Positions 1 through 5,114 of a stretch of 5,114 nucleotides of DNA are shown piece after piece. Numbering within the stretch: the first letter of the stretch is position 1; the number at the start of each line of letters is the position of its first letter. The position numbers and the translations under genes were made by a program. The notes under the pieces are model-generated. The model worked only from the letters and a program-made list of their open reading frames with translations. It searched no databases and was not told the origin of the DNA. Source of the DNA: M3007 sp038327555 (GTDB lineage: Bacteria; Bacteroidota; Bacteroidia; Chitinophagales; Saprospiraceae). The stretch spans positions 1-5,114 of the forward strand of contig JBBQLD010000358.1 of the NCBI GenBank assembly GCA_038327555.1, read 5' to 3'.

Positions 1-730
1 GGCCAGTGCCGGCAATCGGAGACACCGTTATTGATCCCCCAGCAACACAGGTCGCATCCACCAACGACAGCAATGAAATATCAACGGGTGGCGGCGCAGC
101 GATCGAATAATCACTCGTGTGCGTACAACCTGCTGCATCGCGTAGCGTAATCGAATAATTTGAAGGCGGCAAATTTGAAAACAAACCGTTGGATTGCCAG
201 GCTCCACTATCGAGTTGAAATTCAAAAGGGCCAGTGCCAGAAAAGGCAGACACCACAATTTCTCCTCCCGTAACACAGGTTGCATCCATCAGCAACACCA
301 GCGAATCTGAGACTAAAGGCGCCCCAATCACCAAATAATTACTAATGTGGTTACACCCTGCAGCGTCGCGCAACGTGATGGAATAATCCCCTGCACTCAA
401 GTTCGAAAACAGTCCACTCGACTGCCAAGTCCCCCCATTAAGTTGAAATTCAAACGGCGCGATGCCCGATACCGCAGCAATTGCAATTGCACCATCTCCG
501 GTACAACCTGTATTTGAAACGGACAAAAGCGAATCCAACACGGGAGTAGGCGCATTCAGGATTGCAAGGGTATCCAAGGTACAGCCGCCCGAGAATTGAA
601 GTTTAATTTGGTAAACACCAGGAGCTAAATTAGCAAAAACACTATCTGATTGCCAGGCACTACCATTCAAGCTAAAAGCCAGTGCCGTGGACTGCAAAAT
701 GGAAATTTGGCCGCTTGAATTGCCCGAACA
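1..730 (-). repeat. Tandem SprB-like repeat units of about 76 residues (about 228 bp), at least four
   Basis: Within the surface-protein gene, the first Cys of successive units falls at residues 486, 561, 637 and 713, a spacing of 75, 76 and 76. The units therefore cover about 730-506, 505-278, 277-50 and 49 to the left edge (partial). Units two and three agree at roughly 44 of 76 residues by my alignment by eye, sharing PFEFQL, GLFSNL and YSITLRDAAGC. Unit one is more divergent but keeps the AWQSD, FANL and GVYQI positions. Each complete unit has a second Cys 49-50 residues after the first, suggesting an intradomain disulfide. Matching residues often use different synonymous codons, so this is an old duplication under protein-level selection rather than a recent DNA expansion. 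Confidence 0.85.
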
Positions 731-2185
731 AACGGGCGACTGTACGGCAAGCAACAGGTTATCTGAAACTGGATGTGCAGGCTCAGTACCTTCTGGGAGC
801 ACAAAGCCGACCAGTATTTTACCCGCTTCACCTGGCATAGCGCCGTTGGTAAAATTTTGACTGGTGAGCCCGTTTATCCCCCCCTGCAAGTTTGGTATTA
901 GGTTTGGCGAATTTTGGGTGAGTAAGAGCTTGCCACCGCCGCCGCCGCCGCCTGGTCCATGCAACTGAAAATCAGGAGTGTATGGGTTAGAACCACCCCG
1001 TCCGCCTTTGAGTTCACAAGTCAAGATTCCATTGATTTGCCCAATTTGAAGCACCACCGTTCCGCCGCCGCCGCCGCCACCTTGACCGTCATTTTGTTCC
1101 TGACCGCCGAATACATCGATGCCATTGGCCAGCACTTTAAAATTATTGGTTAGCAGGGTATTAGCCAACACCAAAATAATTCCGCCTCCCGATCCTCCAG
1201 AAGTGCCACGGGATTCGTTGGCATGGCCAGCGCCAGCACCGCCCCCTAAAAGGATTTTATTAAATTGATTATCAAAATATTTTTGGCCGCCTATACCATC
1301 GGTATTGGGCGTGGGCAAGGCCGGGAAATTAGTGATTTCCAGTCCTCCATTACCGCCAGCACCTGCATTGGCGCCGCCGCCGCCGCCGGCATTGTGTGCA
1401 TTGCCGCCACCGCCGCCATTACCCGCTCGACCACGTCCAAAAGAAAAATCCACTGGAATGGCAACGATCCCTTCTCCTTTTTCTGCTGCCAAAGTGGATA
1501 CCTGACCATAGAAGTACTGTTGTTCCCCAAATACCCACGGAATGTCATTTACCTCCACATTACCGCCCCGAAAGCCTCTGCCACTAACATCAACATTGCC
1601 TGATAGTACCAATTGATTTTTTACATCTAAGGCCAATACTCCTCCAATCGTGCCATTCCAAGGCAGGCAGGTGATACCGCAAACTATAGCTGAATCGTAC
1701 TCGGGAACCCGCACCAATTGCACTTTGCCACTCAGATCGTAAGGCCGAGTTAGGGCAAATTGTAATTGGATGGTGTTCCCCCCAAGGCTTTGAATCCGGT
1801 TAAATTCGTAATTTCCAATACAGGTAGAATTTAGCAGCGTTCCAAAACTCGCTGTATTGGAAAGATCTACCTGCGGCACCTGCATTTGAATGAGTAGCAC
1901 TTTGTCCCCTGCTGCAAAACCTGTTAATAGACCAACCTGCAGCGTACTACTGTCGCAGCCAAAACCTATTATGGGCGTGTACTGATTAATGATGCCACTC
2001 AAGCAAGGGAGCGCGGCCGCTTTGCTTGTTTTTTGGCTTGGTGGATTGAAGCCCTGCAAATGTGAAATACCGCAATGTTCAACAAATGTTGAATCTGGAC
2101 TTACAGGCTTGATCAATTGGAGCGGCTGCGTGGCAAAATTTGGCCAAAAAGCGGCATAAAGCCATAGGGATAGCAGGTGGAGCAT
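1..2185 (-). CDS. Large secreted glycine-rich surface protein with SprB-like repeats (5' part, C-terminus beyond the left edge)
   Basis: The minus strand is open without a stop for 728 codons from ATG 2185-2183 to the left edge. The start is fixed because an in-frame TAA lies two codons upstream (TAA-TCA-ATG). Layout: residues 1-20 are a hydrophobic stretch, a weak signal peptide with no Lys/Arg in its n-region. Residues about 75-250 form a module I cannot assign, with segments such as KVLLIQMQ, YDLSGKVQLVRVPEY and SGRGFRGG. Residues about 254-418 are glycine-rich with runs of 5-7 Gly. From about 475 onward come tandem repeats of about 76 residues containing FEFQL, GLFSNL, YSITLRDAAGC and two Cys each. 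The repeats resemble the SprB repeat of Bacteroidota gliding/adhesion proteins. Such proteins are normally exported by the type IX secretion system through a C-terminal sorting domain, which would lie outside the window. A cell-surface adhesin or matrix role is inferred. The reading frame is certain; the specific function is not. Confidence 0.88.
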   Translation of the reverse strand, partial: MLHLLSLWLYAAFWPNFATQPLQLIKPVSPDSTFVEHCGISHLQGFNPPSQKTSKAAALPCLSGIINQYTPIIGFGCDSSTLQVGLLTGFAAGDKVLLIQMQVPQVDLSNTASFGTLLNSTCIGNYEFNRIQSLGGNTIQLQFALTRPYDLSGKVQLVRVPEYDSAIVCGITCLPWNGTIGGVLALDVKNQLVLSGNVDVSGRGFRGGNVEVNDIPWVFGEQQYFYGQVSTLAAEKGEGIVAIPVDFSFGRGRAGNGGGGGNAHNAGGGGGANAGAGGNGGLEITNFPALPTPNTDGIGGQKYFDNQFNKILLGGGAGAGHANESRGTSGGSGGGIILVLANTLLTNNFKVLANGIDVFGGQEQNDGQGGGGGGGTVVLQIGQINGILTCELKGGRGGSNPYTPDFQLHGPGGGGGGGKLLLTQNSPNLIPNLQGGINGLTSQNFTNGAMPGEAGKILVGFVLPEGTEPAHPVSDNLLLAVQSPVCSGNSSGQISILQSTALAFSLNGSAWQSDSVFANLAPGVYQIKLQFSGGCTLDTLAILNAPTPVLDSLLSVSNTGCTGDGAIAIAAVSGIAPFEFQLNGGTWQSSGLFSNLSAGDYSITLRDAAGCNHISNYLVIGAPLVSDSLVLLMDATCVTGGEIVVSAFSGTGPFEFQLDSGAWQSNGLFSNLPPSNYSITLRDAAGCTHTSDYSIAAPPPVDISLLSLVDATCVAGGSITVSPIAGTG
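932..1426 (-). repeat. Glycine-rich segment encoded by GGC triplet tracts
   Basis: Residues about 254-418 of the surface protein contain Gly runs of 5 (257-261 and 267-271), 7 (369-375) and 7 (412-418), plus GGGAGAG and GTSGGSGGG motifs. On the plus strand these appear as GCC/CCG triplet tracts near 935-952, 1062-1082, 1371-1389 and 1403-1418. Stretches of ordinary beta-like sequence separate the runs, so this is an alternating architecture rather than one long low-complexity tract. The tracts also create spurious open frames on both strands (Ala- and Pro-rich translations), which are not genes. Confidence 0.85.
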
Positions 2186-2356
2186 TGATTAAAAACTTAT
2201 TGAATCGGTTAGAATCTGGTCGGAAAGTTAGGCAGTTTTTGCCAATTCGGACTAATTTGAAAAATCCGGCATACCCTTTTATTGCCCCAGATTGTCATTT
2301 CGCTGTTAACATTTTTTAAAAACAGCGCACTCTTCCCGAGTTAGGATGTGCTTTCC
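2186..2356. other. Divergent intergenic region
   Basis: This stretch separates the start of the minus-strand surface protein from the promoter of the plus-strand foldase, and I see no gene in it. For the leftward gene there are two imperfect (7 of 8) matches to the Bacteroidota -7 element TAnnTTTG on the minus strand: TAACTTTC at 2230-2223 and TAAGTTTT at 2199-2192. The first would give a leader of about 30 nt and the second an almost leaderless mRNA. Neither has a TTG -33 partner at a suitable distance, so I do not call a promoter. The region also holds a 7-bp dyad at 2301-2327. Confidence 0.6.
2301..2327. promoter_or_regulatory. 7-bp inverted repeat, possible operator
   Basis: CGCTGTT (2301-2307) and AACAGCG (2321-2327) are perfect reverse complements around a 13-nt A/T-only-but-one core. 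The dyad lies 30 bp upstream of the foldase -7 element, between two divergent genes. There is no converging transcript that would need a terminator here, so a protein-binding site is the likelier reading. No known regulator is recognised from the sequence, and a 7-bp dyad can arise by chance. Confidence 0.35.
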
Positions 2357-2364
2357 TACTTTTG
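2357..2364 (+). promoter_or_regulatory. Bacteroidota-type -7 promoter element for the foldase gene
   Basis: TACTTTTG is an exact match to TAnnTTTG, the -7 element used by the Bacteroidota primary sigma factor, and it is followed by CA as is common. I see no TTG/TTTG -33 element 17-23 nt upstream. Transcription would begin near 2368-2372, giving a leader of about 100 nt before ATG 2472. Confidence 0.65.
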
Positions 2365-2378
2365 CAGGCTTTTAAACT

Positions 2379-2416
2379 CTCCTTTACTGGCCATTGGGTT
2401 GTCGAAGGAGCTTTTT
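2379..2416 (+). promoter_or_regulatory. Leader hairpin followed by a T-tract (possible attenuator)
   Basis: In the predicted leader of the foldase mRNA, CTCCTTT (2379-2385) can pair with GAAGGAG (2404-2410), including one G-U pair. The stem extends by AC/GT (2386-2387 with 2401-2402) across a bulged C. The 3' arm is followed at once by CTTTTT. This has the shape of a weak intrinsic terminator, and it would also bury the only purine-rich AAGGAG in the leader. That AAGGAG is more than 60 nt from the ATG and cannot serve as its ribosome binding site. The stem is short, so this is tentative. Confidence 0.3.
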
Positions 2417-2471
2417 CTTCTCTAATTTTCTAAGCAATTTTCACAAAAAACACCAATCGATACCTCTCCGT

Positions 2472-4442
2472 ATGTTCAAAAACTTGTTTGCTGCAGCCGC
2501 TATGATATTTCTGGCCTGCTCGGCTTTTGCCCAAAATGACGCTACGCTTTTCACGGTGAAAGGCACCCCGGTAACTACATCCGAATTCAAATACATCTAT
2601 TCCAAAACAAATCAGGACAAGGCCGACTTTTCGGAAAAAAGCCTGCGCGAATACCTTGAACTATACACCAATTTCAAACTCAAGGTGCAGAAAGCCCGCG
2701 ACATGAAGTTGGATACCATTGCTTCCCTTAACAGTGAATTAGATGGGTATAAAAAACAACTTGCAAAGTCTTACCTGGAAGACAAGGAAGTAACCGAAAA
2801 ACTAATCCGCGAAGCTTTTGATCGGATGCAACTAGATCTGGATGTCAGCCATATTCTGGTTAATTGTGATCGCAACAGACCTGCTGCTGATACGCTCCGT
2901 GCTTATAACCGCGCCCTTGATTGGTCAAAAATGATCAAAAAAGGTGCAGATTTCAGCAAAATGGCCTTGGATAGTTCTGAAGACAAGTCGGTAAAAGAAA
3001 ACCGTGGCAACCTTGGGTTCATCACCGCTATGCTTCCTGACGGATATTATGAGGTAGAAAAGGCTATTTACGGTGCCAAAATCGGTGATGTAGTTGGGCC
3101 CGTTCGTTCTAACGCTGGTTATCACTTGTTGCGCGTGAATGCATCTCGCCCTGCACGTGGCGAAGTTGAGGTAAATCAAATCCTGATCCGAAAAGGGGAC
3201 ACTCCTGAGAAAAACGCACTGAAGAAAATGCGTGCGGATAGTGCTTACAACACCCTTTTGGCGGGTGAAAAATGGGAAACAGCCAGCTTAAACTACTCTG
3301 ACGACAAAACTACCGCTGCCAAAGGCGGTTACATTGGCTTTTTCGGAATCAATCGCTACCAAAGGGTATTTGAAGATGCTGCATTTGGTTTGGAAAAAGA
3401 TGGTGATTATTCCAAATTGGTAGAAACAACCCTGGGTTGGCACATCATTCAGCGCAAAAGTCGTCGTCCTGTTGCAAGCTTCGACCAACTCAAACGCGGG
3501 CTTTCTGAGCGGATCAAACGAGATAGCCGCAGCGAGGCAGCCAAACAAGCGATCATTAGCCGGATCAAAAAAGACGGTGGTTATACAGAAGACCAAAAAG
3601 TGCTCGCAGCCTGGTCAGGCAAACAATTGGATACGGTATTTCACACCTTCAAATGGAAGCCTGATCCAGCCAAGCCTCAAGACGTGCTTTTCCGCTATGG
3701 CCAAAATAAGGTTTACACAGTAGCCGACTTTGAAGATTATTCCCAACGCGCTGGTCGCGACCGTATGCGCGGCGCAGGCTATCCAGTACAAGAAACCATC
3801 AATAAACTCTACAAAACCTGGGGCGACGAAACTGCTATGTCGTTCGAAGAGAGCCAGTTAGACCGGAAATACCCAGAGTTTAAATCACTAATGCGTGAAT
3901 ACGAAGAGGGTATTTTGCTCTTCGAAGCCTTAAAACAGAACGTCTGGGATCGTGCCAACAATGATACCATAGGACTTCAAAAGTACTACAATGAGGAGCT
4001 CGCCTCGAAGTACAAATGGAACGAACGCGCAAAAGTCATCTTCTATACCGTCAAAACTGACGATCAAAAGGTACTCGCCAAAGTGCGCGAACTCGCAGCG
4101 ATTAAGCCTACCGCTGCTGTACTCAAGAAGTTCAACAAAAAAGGCAAACCCGAAGTGGTTTCTGTTTTGGAAAAACTTTACGAAAAGGATAAAAACAAAG
4201 ACCTGGGCACCCTTTGGAAAGCTGGCGACATGACCGTTGCTAAAACAGATACAACAACTAGAACATCTTCTTTCCTTAAAATTGAAGAAATCGTCCCTCC
4301 GACCCCAAAAGTACTCGCAGAAGCACGTGGTTATGCCGTCGCTGATTACCAAGACTTTTTGGAGAAAAAGTGGATACAAGACCTCCGCAAAGAGTACCCG
4401 GTAATTCTCAACGAAGCTGCATTCAAAACTTTGATTAAGTAA
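2472..4442 (+). CDS. Exported peptidyl-prolyl cis-trans isomerase / SurA-like foldase with two parvulin domains
   Basis: This 656-residue protein probably helps fold or escort envelope and outer-membrane proteins in the periplasm. I chose ATG 2472 because it directly starts a signal peptide (Lys3, hydrophobic 5-15, likely cleavage AFA20|Q21). The frame extends upstream to TTG 2394, but that adds 26 residues before the signal peptide. C16 lies in a poor lipobox (FLAC), so a lipoprotein is less likely. Residues about 30-118 are a helical SurA-N-like chaperone region. Parvulin domain 1 is about 122-226, with VSHILV (H127) and GYHLLRV (H218). Domain 2 is about 232-333, with VNQILI, where the usual His is Gln236, and GWHIIQ (H324). 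Residues about 374-656 form the C-terminal region found in Bacteroidota homologues, including EYEEGILLFEALKQNVW near 477. The gene appears monocistronic, with its own promoter and a downstream terminator-like hairpin. Confidence 0.93.
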   Translation: MFKNLFAAAAMIFLACSAFAQNDATLFTVKGTPVTTSEFKYIYSKTNQDKADFSEKSLREYLELYTNFKLKVQKARDMKLDTIASLNSELDGYKKQLAKSYLEDKEVTEKLIREAFDRMQLDLDVSHILVNCDRNRPAADTLRAYNRALDWSKMIKKGADFSKMALDSSEDKSVKENRGNLGFITAMLPDGYYEVEKAIYGAKIGDVVGPVRSNAGYHLLRVNASRPARGEVEVNQILIRKGDTPEKNALKKMRADSAYNTLLAGEKWETASLNYSDDKTTAAKGGYIGFFGINRYQRVFEDAAFGLEKDGDYSKLVETTLGWHIIQRKSRRPVASFDQLKRGLSERIKRDSRSEAAKQAIISRIKKDGGYTEDQKVLAAWSGKQLDTVFHTFKWKPDPAKPQDVLFRYGQNKVYTVADFEDYSQRAGRDRMRGAGYPVQETINKLYKTWGDETAMSFEESQLDRKYPEFKSLMREYEEGILLFEALKQNVWDRANNDTIGLQKYYNEELASKYKWNERAKVIFYTVKTDDQKVLAKVRELAAIKPTAAVLKKFNKKGKPEVVSVLEKLYEKDKNKDLGTLWKAGDMTVAKTDTTTRTSSFLKIEEIVPPTPKVLAEARGYAVADYQDFLEKKWIQDLRKEYPVILNEAAFKTLIK

Positions 4443-4527
4443 AAAGTCAAATGACTGTGGATATTTTGACCTTGGAGTTTCGACACCAAGTCAACTTGTC
4501 CTTTTAGCATTAACTTGTAAAGTATTG

Positions 4528-4621
4528 GAGCGGTTTAGATGGTGGAGTATCAGCAGTTTGAAAGCTAAAATTGCTTTTGTGACTGTTTCTGGGCTCCTTC
4601 CAGCTAAACCGCTCTTCTTTT
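4528..4621 (+). terminator. Long nested hairpin with T-rich tail, probable foldase terminator or small structured RNA
   Basis: GAGCGGTTTAG (4528-4538) is the perfect reverse complement of CTAAACCGCTC (4604-4614). The pairing continues inward: TGG 4540-4542 with CCA 4600-4602, GGAG 4544-4547 with CTCC 4594-4597, CAGT 4554-4557 with ACTG 4582-4585, and AAAGC 4561-4565 with GCTTT 4573-4577 around a 7-nt loop. TTCTTTT (4615-4621) follows the 3' arm, while the opposite side is not T-rich on the minus strand, which favours rightward termination. It lies 85 nt after the foldase stop. It is longer and more interrupted than a typical intrinsic terminator, so a structured RNA or a palindromic repeat element remains possible. 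Confidence 0.55.
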
Positions 4622-4665
4622 GGCATTTGAATTAACATTCTCTACCAAAGACATTTGATATTCTA

Positions 4666-4673
4666 TACATTTG
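4666..4673 (+). promoter_or_regulatory. Bacteroidota-type -7 promoter element immediately upstream of glyA
   Basis: TACATTTG is an exact match to TAnnTTTG and ends 4 nt before ATG 4678. Since transcription in Bacteroidota starts a few bases after this element, the mRNA would begin at or within a few bases of the start codon. No clear -33 TTG is seen at the usual distance. TTTG copies at 4626-4629 and 4654-4657 are too far and too near, respectively. Confidence 0.6.
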
Positions 4674-4677
4674 CCCC

Positions 4678-5114
4678 ATGTCTGATATCGTTTTTTCACT
4701 GATTCAAAAAGAACTCGACCGCCAAAGACGCGGGGTGGAACTCATTGCCTCCGAGAATTTCACCAGCCAAGCCGTCCTGGATGCCATGGGTACCTGCCTG
4801 ACCAATAAGTATGCGGAAGGGTATCCTGGCAAACGTTATTACGGCGGTTGTGAAGTGGTAGACCAAGTAGAAACACTTGCGATTGACCGCCTAAAAGAAC
4901 TTTTCGGCGCAGCATGGGCCAATGTGCAACCACACTCTGGCGCACAAGCCAACGCGGCTGTTTTCCTCGCCTGCCTTGAACCTGGCGACAAAATACTTGG
5001 GTTCAATCTTGCCCATGGAGGGCATCTTTCACATGGTTTTGCGCTCAATTATTCGGGAAAAGTATATAACCCCTCTTTTTATGGCGTAGAGCCAGAAACT
5101 GGGCGGATTGACAT
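4678..5114 (+). CDS. glyA: Serine hydroxymethyltransferase, GlyA (5' part, truncated by the right edge)
   Basis: This cytoplasmic PLP enzyme interconverts serine plus tetrahydrofolate with glycine plus 5,10-methylene-tetrahydrofolate, supplying one-carbon units for purines, thymidylate and methionine. The 145 complete codons here align collinearly with the N-terminal third of bacterial GlyA: ELIASENFTS (21-30), LTNKYAEGYPGKRYYGG (41-57), QPHSGAQAN (84-92) and LAHGGHLSHG (111-120). By alignment to the E. coli enzyme, E47 and Y55 match the catalytic E57 and Y65, and H116 matches H126, which stacks on PLP. The PLP-binding lysine lies beyond the window. The start at ATG 4678 fits the usual short N-terminus, and an in-frame TAA at 4633-4635 limits extension. 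The motif after H116 is SHGF rather than the common THGS. There is no Shine-Dalgarno sequence. Confidence 0.97.
   Translation, partial: MSDIVFSLIQKELDRQRRGVELIASENFTSQAVLDAMGTCLTNKYAEGYPGKRYYGGCEVVDQVETLAIDRLKELFGAAWANVQPHSGAQANAAVFLACLEPGDKILGFNLAHGGHLSHGFALNYSGKVYNPSFYGVEPETGRID

Larger units (their letters stand above)
4443..4677. other. Non-coding spacer between the foldase gene and glyA
   Basis: This stretch has no credible gene; the longest ATG frame I note (4451-4507) would give 18 residues. It contains small potential hairpins just after the stop: GTCAAA (4446-4451) with TTTGAC (4465-4470), and CTTGG-A-GT closing a TTCG loop with AC-A-CCAAG (4471-4490). An 87-nt nested palindrome follows at 4528-4614, and the glyA -7 element lies at its right end. 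The spacing and separate promoter indicate that glyA is not in an operon with the foldase. Confidence 0.7.

Noticed and set aside
28..285. 85-residue minus-strand open frame
   Set aside because: It lies in a different frame inside the SprB-repeat region of the long minus-strand gene, and its translation has no domain-like character.
1371..1418. Closely spaced GCC tracts resembling a short repeat array such as CRISPR
   Set aside because: The units are single codons with no constant repeat and variable spacer structure; they are in-frame glycine codons.
1291..1548. 85-residue minus-strand frame with a Met-Ala-rich sequence
   Set aside because: This is an alternative frame of the same GC triplet tracts within the real minus-strand coding sequence.
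959..1603. Overlapping plus-strand open frames rich in Ala and Pro
   Set aside because: They are antisense shadows of the GGC-coded glycine runs of the surface protein; polyalanine and polyproline arise simply from reading the CCG/GCC tracts in other frames.
2394..2471. TTG start giving a 26-residue N-terminal extension of the foldase
   Set aside because: The extension would precede a complete signal peptide that begins exactly at ATG 2472, and it overlaps the predicted leader hairpin; translation from TTG is unlikely.
3930..4379. 149-residue minus-strand open frame, Phe/Cys-rich
   Set aside because: It is antisense to the C-terminal region of the foldase, which is conserved and clearly coding on the plus strand; the composition is typical of an antisense shadow of Lys/Glu-rich sequence.
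4451..4507. 18-residue plus-strand ATG frame after the foldase stop
   Set aside because: It is very short, has no ribosome binding site, and lies in small inverted repeats; there is no support that it is translated.
4839..5048. 69-residue minus-strand open frame
   Set aside because: It is antisense to highly conserved glyA sequence.

Overview
The window looks like chromosomal DNA from a member of the Bacteroidota, most likely in or near the Saprospiria (Haliscomenobacter/Lewinella-like). I infer this from three things. Two start regions carry exact copies of the Bacteroidota -7 promoter element TAnnTTTG. None of the three genes has a convincing Shine-Dalgarno sequence next to its start. The proteins are of Bacteroidota type: a secreted SprB-repeat surface protein, a two-parvulin-domain periplasmic foldase, and a GlyA with the usual bacterial motifs. 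The lineage is a family-level judgement, not a database match.

Layout. Positions 1-2185 (minus strand) hold the first 728 codons of a large surface protein that runs off the left edge. Because it has no stop codon inside the window, a simple ORF scan misses it. It has an N-terminal hydrophobic segment, an unassigned module of about 200 residues, a glycine-rich core with runs of five to seven glycines encoded by GGC triplet tracts, and then tandem SprB-like repeats of about 76 residues. Positions 2186-2471 are a divergent intergenic/leader region with a 7-bp dyad, a good -7 promoter element for the rightward gene, and a possible leader hairpin. Positions 2472-4442 (plus) encode a complete 656-residue exported peptidyl-prolyl isomerase/chaperone. 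Positions 4443-4677 are non-coding and contain an 87-nt nested imperfect palindrome ending in a T-rich tract, which is the probable terminator. Positions 4678-5114 (plus) are the start of glyA (serine hydroxymethyltransferase), cut by the right edge. Its promoter element sits only 4 nt before the ATG, so its mRNA is probably leaderless.

Working together. The surface protein and the foldase are divergent and share an upstream region. An envelope foldase beside a giant secreted repeat protein is a plausible pairing, but nothing in the sequence proves a functional link. glyA is a housekeeping one-carbon gene with its own promoter. I see no CRISPR array, tRNA, rRNA, transposase or phage gene. I do not see a clear novel multi-gene system. 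The points most worth checking are the 87-nt structured element, the probably leaderless glyA, and the polyglycine plus SprB-repeat architecture of the left-hand protein.
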